64,000 nucleotides of DNA from Athripsodes cinereus. Taxonomy: Eukaryota > Arthropoda > Insecta > Trichoptera > Leptoceridae. The stretch lies in assembly GCA_947579605.1 (NCBI GenBank), contig OX388319.1:3100001-3164000 (forward strand). The letters are read 5' to 3'. Position 1 is the first letter of the stretch. Each line of letters starts with the position of its first letter. Positions 56,101-64,000 of this stretch are shown here, piece after piece. A model generated the notes under the pieces. The model worked only from the letters and a program-made list of their open reading frames with translations. It was not told the origin of the DNA and did not search any database. Position numbers and translations under genes: made by a program.

Positions 56101-57325
56101 TAAATGCCTAAATGTGGGGGGGGGCTACCCCCCCTCCATTTTCCGTCCGAGACCAGGTCACAACCCATCATTATGGAGATGGATTTACCACCCTTGATAA
56201 ATCTGGAAACCGTTTTCCACTCGCGTTCTCCGATAAGATGAGTGAGTCGAACCTTCTTCTATAATCTACGATTCCTTCCATCTCCACTACCTACTAACTC
56301 GCTTCAAACTATCTCTCCATGCGGTATCTACCTTGCACTTCCGACCACGATCCCCTCTCGCTCTCAGTTCCGCCTTCTTTCCTCGTTTCTCGTCGCTTTA
56401 CGATTCTGTCTGACTACTTTCGTAAGTAACACGACAATAGCACCCTTACTATGTCAAGAGCCGTCATGCCTTTCGCATAAAACGGTTCCTTGCTCTTACG
56501 TTCTTACAAACCAATCTTCCCAAACTGCGACCTAATTTTCAATTTAATCCTCACGTCCTACAAGCCTTACCCGCACTCTATCTCTTCAGGTAATAACGGT
56601 TTTATTTGTTTTCGGCTAACAAAATTTCTATTGTCCTATTCCCTTGGCCACTATTGTTATGTAAACAATAGTTTGTCACGCCTCCTCGTAGTCGTATACC
56701 TGTCTCCAAACAGTATTGCTTCCTGTCGCCATCTTGGCTATGCGACATCTCTACATACCTAACCGGACGAATGTTTTCCGCCTTACATTCCACCTATCCA
56801 TCTTAGCTACTATACGGAATAATAATAACTAAAACTTATGATTTTGTTAGAAACTAATTACTCTCACCTAATGATATATCCTTATTTCTAGATTTCTACG
56901 TACTATTTATCTAATTTGCGACATATACCTAATTGCTAAGTGTATACACTGTACATTCAAATTATCTTTACACTATACCTACCTAGTTATCTCTCTTACA
57001 ACGAAATTCTTAAGTCGGCCTCTATCTAAATCTAGTTATTTTGTTTGTACTTATGTTATGACTTAGGCTAATAATAATATATGACAGACGGTTTCTATTT
57101 TACATGAAAAAAAAAAAAACATATTAAACCTAATCTAAAATATATACGTATCTATATCCTTCACAACATTATTTACATTAGTTACAGTAATTCTGATGTT
57201 CGATATTTTTATTTTATGGTGGTTTTTCGATCTCCTGCCTCTTACAGGACACTCAAAAACAGTAGAAAAAGGTGGGAGTGATATTCTTAGGCCGTCAACT
57301 CCACGGCGCGTGTTCTTTTTTTTCT
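53193..57325 (-). other. Gypsy region between pol and 3'LTR, plus rest of LTR
   Basis: No env or other frame of note on either strand. Plus-strand pyrimidine runs (minus-strand purine tracts) at 54977-54995 and 56120-56145 are candidate polypurine tracts; another possible LTR edge is near 53590 (TGCCCTACATTGGGGGACCG on the minus strand). A G7/C7 hairpin is at 56117-56136. A family T fragment is at 57228-57305. Part of this region is LTR U3. Confidence 0.6.
57228..57305 (-). repeat. Family T fragment inside the gypsy element
   Basis: TCCTGCCTCTTACAGGACAC and AACTCCACGGCG match family T (5' part only, minus orientation). It lies just 3' of pol. Confidence 0.55.
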
Positions 57326-60300
57326 TTATGTCGCCACCGTTCTAGACGGCACCTCCTCGATTTCATGTTGGCGTCCCGGCGCCGGTAGTAAGTCGTCAAC
57401 GTGTACTTTCAAAGGCTTCCCGTGTCGGTTTACCCAATAAACCCTATTATTCCCGGTGGGTATTAACACGGTATACGGACCTGCCCACTTTGGTGCAAAT
57501 CCAGCATGTCGTCCCGCCGCTTCATTAGACAACGGGTGCTCCCGTATCATCACGAGGTCACCCGTAGTGTAGGTACCTTCACCTGTCTCGTTCGATGAGT
57601 ATTTTGCGCAATACCTATCCTGATTCTCGCGTATAAGTTGGTCCGTTGCCTCCCTGTCACGCGTGGATCGTTCTCCGAGATCGGTATCTACTAGTTCCCA
57701 TTCTCCGGGTCTTCTTGCTTCATAACCAAGAAGTGCTCTGCTAGGGGTCATTCCCGTAGCTTCGTTTCGTCGCCTACGCAACGATCCGACTATTTCACCC
57801 AAGCACTCCTCCCATCTATTATGCGGCTTGTCCAATAGCCTGATGCGTAGTCCCTTTTTTATGTCCTGGTTCTTGCGCTCCACTGCATTTGCACGAGCGT
57901 GATACACTGCGGTTGTCCAGTGGTTACATTGCCACCTCTCAATTGCCTCCTTCCAGGATCGGTGTCGGAACTGTCGACCGTTGTCGGTCACGATAATCCT
58001 GGGGTACCCGAATCGAGAGAATATCTGGGTCTCCAGGAGGTTGACTATCTGCGGCGCCCGTCCAGCCCGCATTGGAAAAGCCTCTACCCATTTAGTAAAA
58101 ACATCGGTAACCGTGAGAATATTACGGTTCCCTCTCGTTGACGTCGGATACTTTCCCATAAGGTCCAGAGATATGATCTCGAAAGCATGCTGTGCCTTTG
58201 TAGAGCCTAGAGACGCTCTTTGGTGGGAGGGTCGCCCTCTTGCTCTGGCACAAACCATACATCCCCTCACGTGCCGACGCGTGTCGCCTTCCATCCCTCT
58301 CCACACATACGACCGTTGTATGGCGCGCAACGTCTCGCTTCCACCTGGGTGTCCCGCTAACGGGTCATCATGATAGGTCCTTATCACCTTTGGTATCAGG
58401 AACCGGGGCACTACCAGCCGACTATCTTGCGCCTCCGCCCCCTTTCGGTATAGTACTCCCTCTTTCACTGTGTAGATACGCATCAATTGCCTCCCTCGAG
58501 TGTTGGTATCTTGTGGGGCCCGTTCGGCCCTCTCCACATACTCCGCCAGCCTGGTGAGCTTCGCGTCTTCCCGTTGACCCCCCTTCACTAAACCCGCCAA
58601 CGAACCTTGCAGACGTTCTTCGCTATGAGGGGTAGCGTCTACCTGCATCACTAGAGGTATAATTTCCTCCGTTTTCCATCCCTCTTGCCTCACATCGGGG
58701 TACATAGCCCGTTCTATACCTCCTACCTCTCCCTCTGGACCTCCCTGTGGGTCCCTAGATAAGTGGTCGGGGAGTTCATTCTCCTTCCCTGGGCAGTGCT
58801 CGATCGTGAAGTTAAATTCTTGCAATAATAATGCCCACCGCGTTAACTTGGCCCTTTCATCTTTGGCCTTGTGTAACCACGTGAGAGCCCTATTATCCGT
58901 GCGTAATTTGAACGGCGCTGACTCTAAAAATGGGCGATACCTACGAATGGCCCATACGGCCGCGTACGCCTCCTGTTCATTGGAGTGCCACCTCTGTTCG
59001 GCCGCCGAGAATCGAGAGCTGGCATACGAAATAACATCGCGACCGCCATCGGGACGCGCATGGTACAATACCGCCGCGACGCCTAGCTTACTCGCGTCGG
59101 TTTGTAAGATAAACTCCCTACTAAAATCCGGCCGACACAGAGATAACGGTTTGGATAACTCCACTTTAATTTTCTGCATTGCAGAATCCGCTTCCGCATT
59201 CCATTTGTATGGTATTTTCGTGCTTAAGAGGTCTGTAAGAGGGGCCGCTATTTCAGCAAAGTTGTGAACGTACTCCCGCAGCCAGTTACAAAGACCTAAA
59301 AACGCACGTAGCTTCCTTCGTGTCGTAGGTACAGGTGTGTCGGCAATAGACAGCTCATGTATCGTCTGAGGTTGATTGCCTCCCTGTGTAACGACATGTC
59401 CTAAGTAGTTGAGTTCTCTTGCGGCCAGCCTACACTTATCGGGTGCACACCGTAAGTTATACTGCTGCAACCGTTCTAGAACTAGACGTAAGTGGTACAG
59501 ATGTGTATCTATATCTGGTGAATATATAATAATATCGTCCAGATATACAAGACAGAAGTCTCTGAGGTACCCCGCGAGTACCTCTTGGCACATCGCCTTC
59601 TGAAAGTGACTGGGAGCCCCCTTCAGGCCAAATGGAAGGACCCGGAACTGATAAGAAGCTCCATCTGGGGTGGTAAATGCCGTGTACCTCCTGGACGCCT
59701 CCTCCATGGGGACCTGCCAATACCCCTTCTGGAGGTCAATCGTTGAGAACACCTGGGCATTCCCAAGGTCCTTCAAAGTCTCCTGTATGATGGGCAGTGG
59801 AGACAGTTCCTCCTCCGTGACGTCATTTAGTTTGCGAAAATCGACGCAGAAGCGGTACTCTTCTTTGCCTTTTTTCGGAGCCATGACGATAGGGAATGAA
59901 TATGGTGACCGGCTTGCTTCGATCACCCCATCAGCAAGCATGCCTTCCAATTGCGCATATAAATTCCTCTTTTTAACGTCCGACAACCGATACGGAGGTA
60001 ACTTTATCGGGCGACTATCGGTGAGGCGGATCTTATACGCTTGTAAGGGCGCCGGCCCTGCATATGGGGTGAATACCTCACTGAACTCTCCTAAAAGGGA
60101 GCTCAAACTCCTCTTATCCGAGTCACTCCACTCAGAAGGGAGTTCCGGGAGTGTTGCTTCAATGAGGGCCCTCCTACGTTGGGGTAAAAGGTGGGTGGTG
60201 GTCCTTTCTGTCTTCCCAAAATGGAAGCACCCTCTATACAAATCTACTACGGCCCTCTGACCGGTCATCCAGTTGATACCCAGTATGATGTCTTCTCGAA

Positions 60301-60754
60301 GGCCGTCTACTATTAGGAACTCGGTAGGGATTACCTGTCCCTGCACTCCCAACCTGATGGTCACCCTACCGCTAGCATTCATGGTGACTGCACCATCCGC
60401 CAGCTTGAGCGTCGTCTGTATCCGATCCTCTACGTTCGCAGTTCCTAGTAGAGGTCTTTTAATTAAATTATGGGAGGACGCTGTATCTATTAAAGCTACG
60501 TGGTCCTCCCCACGCAGCGTCACCCGTATCCTGGGGAGGTCGTGTCCGTTGTGCCCCCTTCCATCCCGACACACCTGGCACACGCCCCCCTCTACTTCTC
60601 TTTCTTCGCGACCCTCCGTACCTCCTGGCCCCTCCTGCTGGGAGGGCGGTCGCAAGGACCTCCCAGCCGCGTCGTACCCCCGATCTACGCTCGTCCTGGA
60701 GCCGGGGGCCCCGCCGTATCGTGCTGGCCTGGGCGCTCCCCGTTTCCCCGCCAT
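57326..60754 (-). CDS. pol: Gypsy Pol: protease, reverse transcriptase, RNase H, integrase
   Basis: One 1142-residue frame in Ty3/gypsy order. Protease: LIDTASSHNL (catalytic Asp90, DTA) and IILGINWM (about 157-163). RT: LPPYRLS, FCVDFRKLN, FSTIDLQKGYWQ (Asp340), LPFGLKGAP, and VYLDDIIIYS (catalytic Asp pair 406-407). RNase H: QTDASKLG (Asp553), NEQEAYA, RTDNRAL (Asp620), LPDHLSR (Asp663). Integrase: HHCC finger H795/H802/C832/C835, then Asp864, Asp924 (VTDNG) and Glu959 (NAVERKN). A GPY/F module (KWAGPYTV, about 1089-1096) closes the integrase; I see no chromodomain. An extra CxxC-x5-HxxH cluster lies at residues 59-71 before the protease. The frame is -1 relative to gag and overlaps it by 70 bp, so expression needs a -1 frameshift and the ATG at 60754 is probably not used. 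No stops: likely functional. Confidence 0.95.
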   Translation of the reverse strand: MAGKRGAPRPARYGGAPGSRTSVDRGYDAAGRSLRPPSQQEGPGGTEGREEREVEGGVCQVCRDGRGHNGHDLPRIRVTLRGEDHVALIDTASSHNLIKRPLLGTANVEDRIQTTLKLADGAVTMNASGRVTIRLGVQGQVIPTEFLIVDGLREDIILGINWMTGQRAVVDLYRGCFHFGKTERTTTHLLPQRRRALIEATLPELPSEWSDSDKRSLSSLLGEFSEVFTPYAGPAPLQAYKIRLTDSRPIKLPPYRLSDVKKRNLYAQLEGMLADGVIEASRSPYSFPIVMAPKKGKEEYRFCVDFRKLNDVTEEELSPLPIIQETLKDLGNAQVFSTIDLQKGYWQVPMEEASRRYTAFTTPDGASYQFRVLPFGLKGAPSHFQKAMCQEVLAGYLRDFCLVYLDDIIIYSPDIDTHLYHLRLVLERLQQYNLRCAPDKCRLAARELNYLGHVVTQGGNQPQTIHELSIADTPVPTTRRKLRAFLGLCNWLREYVHNFAEIAAPLTDLLSTKIPYKWNAEADSAMQKIKVELSKPLSLCRPDFSREFILQTDASKLGVAAVLYHARPDGGRDVISYASSRFSAAEQRWHSNEQEAYAAVWAIRRYRPFLESAPFKLRTDNRALTWLHKAKDERAKLTRWALLLQEFNFTIEHCPGKENELPDHLSRDPQGGPEGEVGGIERAMYPDVRQEGWKTEEIIPLVMQVDATPHSEERLQGSLAGLVKGGQREDAKLTRLAEYVERAERAPQDTNTRGRQLMRIYTVKEGVLYRKGAEAQDSRLVVPRFLIPKVIRTYHDDPLAGHPGGSETLRAIQRSYVWRGMEGDTRRHVRGCMVCARARGRPSHQRASLGSTKAQHAFEIISLDLMGKYPTSTRGNRNILTVTDVFTKWVEAFPMRAGRAPQIVNLLETQIFSRFGYPRIIVTDNGRQFRHRSWKEAIERWQCNHWTTAVYHARANAVERKNQDIKKGLRIRLLDKPHNRWEECLGEIVGSLRRRRNEATGMTPSRALLGYEARRPGEWELVDTDLGERSTRDREATDQLIRENQDRYCAKYSSNETGEGTYTTGDLVMIREHPLSNEAAGRHAGFAPKWAGPYTVLIPTGNNRVYWVNRHGKPLKVHVDDLLPAPGRQHEIEEVPSRTVAT

Positions 60755-61596
60755 GATTGGGTGTTACGGGGGCCCTGGTACTGTGCAGGTTGCCTGCACT
60801 GGCGCTGGAGGTGGTTCCCTCCACAACGGTAGCAGGCTAGTCGCCGCGTCCGATCCATAGGGGATCGTACGGGATTACCCGTTTGTCTCGGAGGTCCCAG
60901 CCCTCTTCCCGAGCGTTCCTCCTGTCCGATAGGATGGACCATCTCACGAGGGAAGTCTAGGGTGGTAACCCGCCGATGGAGCTCTTCGTAGGACCCTAGA
61001 CTCCTACCGTCCCTCTCCAATGCCTCCCTGTACTTAGGGGTCATCAGGGTGACTATGTGAGGCACCAGTAACCCCCATTCTTGCTCACCCCTCATCCTCC
61101 GGAAGACCTTTGCCTTCCTCTCCAGGAAAGCCAAACCGGATTCCTGGAGCCTCTGCCGATCCCCGTACAGGTGCGCTAGGAGGGAGTGTTCGGCCTCCTC
61201 GGTCCCGTACCTCTGCAGGAGGAGGGTCTTAAAGACCTCCCACCTTAAGAGGTCACTTCCTCTAGTGGCCCACCAGTTTCCAGCCATGCCACCTAACCGT
61301 GCGGACGCCTTCCTCACGCGGTCCACCTCGGCGGTCTCGTACCGGCGGAAATGCGTCTCGCATGCCGCGATAAACGCCTCCGGGCATTCATCCGGCCTCC
61401 CATCGAAGGTCGTCCCGATTGACCTTCTCTCGCCGTCGCCCCGGTCAACGTAGATTACCCGCGGGTATCCGTCTTCTTTCTCCATGGGGGCCATAGGGAT
61501 CTCCTGGCCATCCACACCACTATTCGTGTCCGATTCAGCCGCGGACATTGTTTTCCTCTGCTGGCTTCGCGTCCTGCTGGAGCTTGCCGTATTCAT
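60685..61596 (-). CDS. gag: Gypsy Gag with zinc knuckle
   Basis: Gag forms the particle and packages element RNA. The frame is open to 61740, but I place the start at ATG 61594-61596 (MNTASSSRTRSQQRK), since the residues before it are hydrophobic and AT-rich leader-like, giving 303 residues. The centre holds a retrotransposon-gag capsid region (ECPEAFIAACETHFRRYE, GNWWATRGSDLLRWEVFKTL, LLQRYGTEEAEHSLLAHLYG). Near the C terminus is the knuckle CYRCGGNHLQRQC, spaced CX2CX3HX4C, one residue shorter between the second Cys and the His than the canonical CCHC. It ends at 60685 in the pol overlap. No stops. Confidence 0.9.
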   Translation of the reverse strand: MNTASSSRTRSQQRKTMSAAESDTNSGVDGQEIPMAPMEKEDGYPRVIYVDRGDGERRSIGTTFDGRPDECPEAFIAACETHFRRYETAEVDRVRKASARLGGMAGNWWATRGSDLLRWEVFKTLLLQRYGTEEAEHSLLAHLYGDRQRLQESGLAFLERKAKVFRRMRGEQEWGLLVPHIVTLMTPKYREALERDGRSLGSYEELHRRVTTLDFPREMVHPIGQEERSGRGLGPPRQTGNPVRSPMDRTRRLACYRCGGNHLQRQCRQPAQYQGPRNTQSWRGNGERPGQHDTAGPPAPGRA

Positions 61597-62188
61597 TCTA
61601 TATTTATTTATTTTATAGATATTAGGACCCGCTATACAAAAAAATAAAACCTGACACACTATAGGTAGGTACCAAATAACTCCAACCACAGTACAAAAAA
61701 AACTAATATATCCTTTAACCTTACCGTACCTACAAATCACAGACTTACTTATTGTTTGAGAGAGAAAAAAAAAACCTATTGTTTGTAAAACTATACGCTA
61801 TTCAAAGTAATTTAACTACCTATTAATTTCTAATATATCTATTTATTCATTCATATAACTAATTCGACAACTCTCCCATGGCTTGTAATTTTAATATTTC
61901 TGTTAAGCTCTATAATCCGCAATTTTAATGATTCTTTGATTTGTAGTTTTACCCTTACCTACGAGTACCTAACCCCTATCACCTGAACCCCAATCTAACG
62001 CTATTTTCTATTGCTAAATAAGACTATCACAACTGATTCTTATACGTAACTATGCGTCCTATTGTTATTAAACACCTTCCACTTTGCCTCTGTTAAAGTA
62101 GTAAGAGAGAGAGAGAGAATGAGAAAAAAAAAACTGCAGCATGTGCTGCTGGGTTCGTGCTTGATTTAGCGTGCTAGATCAAGCAAGC
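61597..62188 (-). other. Gypsy 5' leader
   Basis: About 590 bp between PBS and Gag ATG, AT-rich, with an AG repeat at 62101-62121. Should carry packaging signals; none recognised. Confidence 0.6.
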
Positions 62189-62206
62189 CCCGCGATTGGC
62201 GCGCCA
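62189..62206 (-). promoter_or_regulatory. Primer binding site candidate
   Basis: Minus strand TGGCGCGCCAATCGCGGG, three bases inside the 5'LTR edge. TGG matches the CCA end of a tRNA; the complementary tRNA would start GCGCCAA. The tRNA identity is not clear to me. Confidence 0.7.
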
Positions 62207-62209
62207 ATT

Positions 62210-64000
62210 TGATACGTACCTGCGTACTCTCCGCTGGTTACTCCCCTTTAGAATCCAGCCAGTGTCCAAAAACACAGCCTCCGGCTTAGCTCAGTCTTAT
62301 CTCCTTAGGCGGAGGCGCAGGTCCCGATCAAAAGTATCTACTTATCGGTTCGGTTTCTCTCTCTCTTTCTCTATTCTTGCCTTTTGGCTCTATGACAGAG
62401 GGATAAGTGGGGTGTCCTACTCTCTACTTAAATTAAAATCTTAGTTTGGTATGACTCACGTTTATTGAGATATAAAAGCAAAAAAAAAAACAACATTTAA
62501 CAAAAGAAAACCTAAGGCTATGTGTGTTACAACTAATTTTGTTATTCCTGATAATCAATCAATCAATAAATCAAATCAAAGAGAAAAAAAAAAATAATTT
62601 CACCATAAACATTTAGCAATAGGTTCACATTCATGCACATAGAAGATTTATAGGTATACAGTATCAATTTGGCACATGCACATCTTAGAATATATTATAG
62701 TATCAACTTAGGGAAACAATTGTTCCCTTTCTCTGAATATTTATAGGTATACAAATTTGCATTTTATTGATTAACCATAGTAATGACATTACTATCCTGG
62801 ACAACTCAGGATTTCACTGTTTTGCGAAAAATCACCGCAAGGGCACACATATATTATCATTCAATATATTAGGTCTTATATTAATTACTCTACTCCCAGA
62901 TACCCTGATTTGTTGCAATACAAAAAAAATCAAAAAAAAATAAAAGGATTGAAGTCAAATTATGATTGATCCCTACTTATCAGAGACAATTGAAACAGAA
63001 AAACTCAAATCGTCATAGAAAATTTCAATATTTAAGTTGTACTGTATAATATGTAAAAATTGTTTATTTGTATTAATAAAATAGAATACAAAAAAAATAA
63101 ACTCTATTCACAACCACCTTAGGATTCGTTACGTAAATTAAATAACTCCCAACTTATCGCTAGGTACATATTCAGTTAATATTGGGTATTGCATAATTTC
63201 ATAAAAAATAACAATCAAAGAAAAAAAACTAAAACCAAGTGAAAACAAAACAACAACCCCTTTCTTCCTTGTCTACTCTTCCTATTCCGTTCCAGCGATT
63301 TCTCTACCCCAATACCTGACTATCATGTCTAGATAAGATATCAATATTCTTACGGCTGTCCGACGGGAAAGGCCTTCTGGGATGATTCCACGTTTCTGGT
63401 CGTTCCTATTCCCACAATCCAGTTGGTAACGTTCCTTCAGTCACGACACAACGATTCACTTGTTGGACGTCCACGCCCTCAGCTTTGTGTTCATATAACA
63501 ATGTTCTATAACACCTACACCAGTCTATGCGAAAGATGACAGCCTGCCTGAATTCAGCTGATTAAATAACTTCACAATAACGTTTCAACCTGTGAGGAGA
63601 AACGATATTATTTCTATCACGATTGTCCAGGGAGTTTCAGATACCGATTTAGGTACTATTATTAAAACACTGCGCTATTTACCTTCAGTAGGTAGATACA
63701 AAAAATCACAAATAAATTCATTAATTCTCCTCCGGTCACAATTCTAAAGTCTGATTTAATTTAATTATTATTATTACCAATATAATTATCTATCACCAAT
63801 TTCTCACTCAACAGATACTTCCTGTTCTCACCTCGATTTACAGAAAGTCACGAAGGAATTAATGATTTCTCCCCCGATCACAATTATATAATCTGACTCG
63901 TTTGCGTGTATTTAATTTAATTATTATTACCAATAATTGTCTATCACCAATTATTCACTCGCAGAATGTTTTTACTAGTTCGATGGAGTAGCACTATCAC
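62210..64000 (-). repeat. 5' LTR of the gypsy element (cut by window end)
   Basis: Same sequence as 51402-53192 with no difference seen. Promoter and polyadenylation signals should lie in the LTR, but the U3 start is outside the window. Confidence 0.92.

Larger units (their letters stand above)
51402..64000 (-). mobile_element. Ty3/gypsy LTR retrotransposon (minus strand, extends past window)
   Basis: On the minus strand: 5'LTR (62210 to beyond 64000), PBS 62189-62206, leader, gag, pol, about 3.7-4 kb without genes, 3'LTR (from somewhere right of 53192 down to 51402). The 1.79 kb visible in both LTRs has constant 10,808-bp spacing and I see no difference, meaning very recent insertion. LTR outer end is TG...(plus) TGATACGTACC. 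It sits inside the RTE-like LINE. GC content of gag-pol is clearly above that of the flanks. Confidence 0.93.

Noticed and set aside
53193..57325. Envelope-like third ORF of the gypsy element
   Set aside because: No minus-strand frame over about 70 codons in the region and no membrane or signal features.
60468..60860. Long plus-strand frames opposite gag-pol
   Set aside because: GC-rich antisense shadows of gag and pol; no motifs.

Overview
The window is AT-rich eukaryotic nuclear DNA, almost certainly from an insect. The reasons are the insect-type non-LTR retrotransposons (ORF1 with a PHD finger and a baculovirus-FP-like domain), a Ty3/gypsy element, tRNA-derived SINEs, many MITEs, the abundance of short tails such as (AAAT)n, (TAA)n and (ATG)n, and one split exon with good GT-AG splice sites. 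The order (Lepidoptera or Hemiptera are plausible) cannot be fixed from sequence alone. There is no bacterial-style operon, CRISPR array or rRNA.

Layout. 1-1735: 3' half of a LINE (reverse transcriptase, 3'UTR, AAAT tail). 1736-8560: MITEs (a 259-bp perfect-type palindrome at 2335, a hAT MITE with an 8-bp target duplication at 5468, a foldback at 7931) and retrotransposon relics. 8925-10045: an 83-bp minisatellite of 14 units. 10080-15372: SINE and LINE 3' ends, a 5'-truncated Dong/R4-like copy, a degenerate 25-bp repeat. 16084-16228 (-): the only host-gene exon I can support, an FN3-domain exon, so much of the surrounding DNA may be intron. 17565-33664: SINEs, LINE tails, a Tc1/mariner MITE, a 39-bp minisatellite, a 331-bp palindrome, two further TIR elements. 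33665-37213: a Dong/R4-like LINE end in a (TAA)n tract, a 2-kb TIR DNA transposon containing a CR1/L2-like RT relic, an RTE-like 3' fragment with a 12-bp target duplication, and two MITEs. 38592-40066 and 46984-47929: two copies of a composite repeat carrying two convergent tRNA-like heads. About 41011-46358: a nearly complete LINE with ORF1, endonuclease and RT, damaged by single-base frame breaks. 50100-51401 (-): an RTE-like RT interrupted by the gypsy element.

51402-64000 and beyond: a Ty3/gypsy LTR retrotransposon on the minus strand (5'LTR - PBS - gag - pol - long noncoding region - 3'LTR). The two LTR segments visible here (about 1.79 kb) read as identical, so this insertion is very young. 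It lies inside the RTE-like element, giving a clear insertion order. Gag and pol overlap in a -1 frame relation, and pol carries protease, RT, RNase H and integrase in Ty3/gypsy order with all catalytic residues visible and no env.

The genes here do not form one pathway; they are selfish elements layered on each other around at least one exon of a cell-surface or matrix type host gene. I found no convincing new molecular system. The most notable points are the TAA-targeted Dong/R4-like copies with identical 3'UTRs, the composite tRNA-like repeat, the young gypsy element with its unusual Gag knuckle, and several clean MITEs with target duplications.
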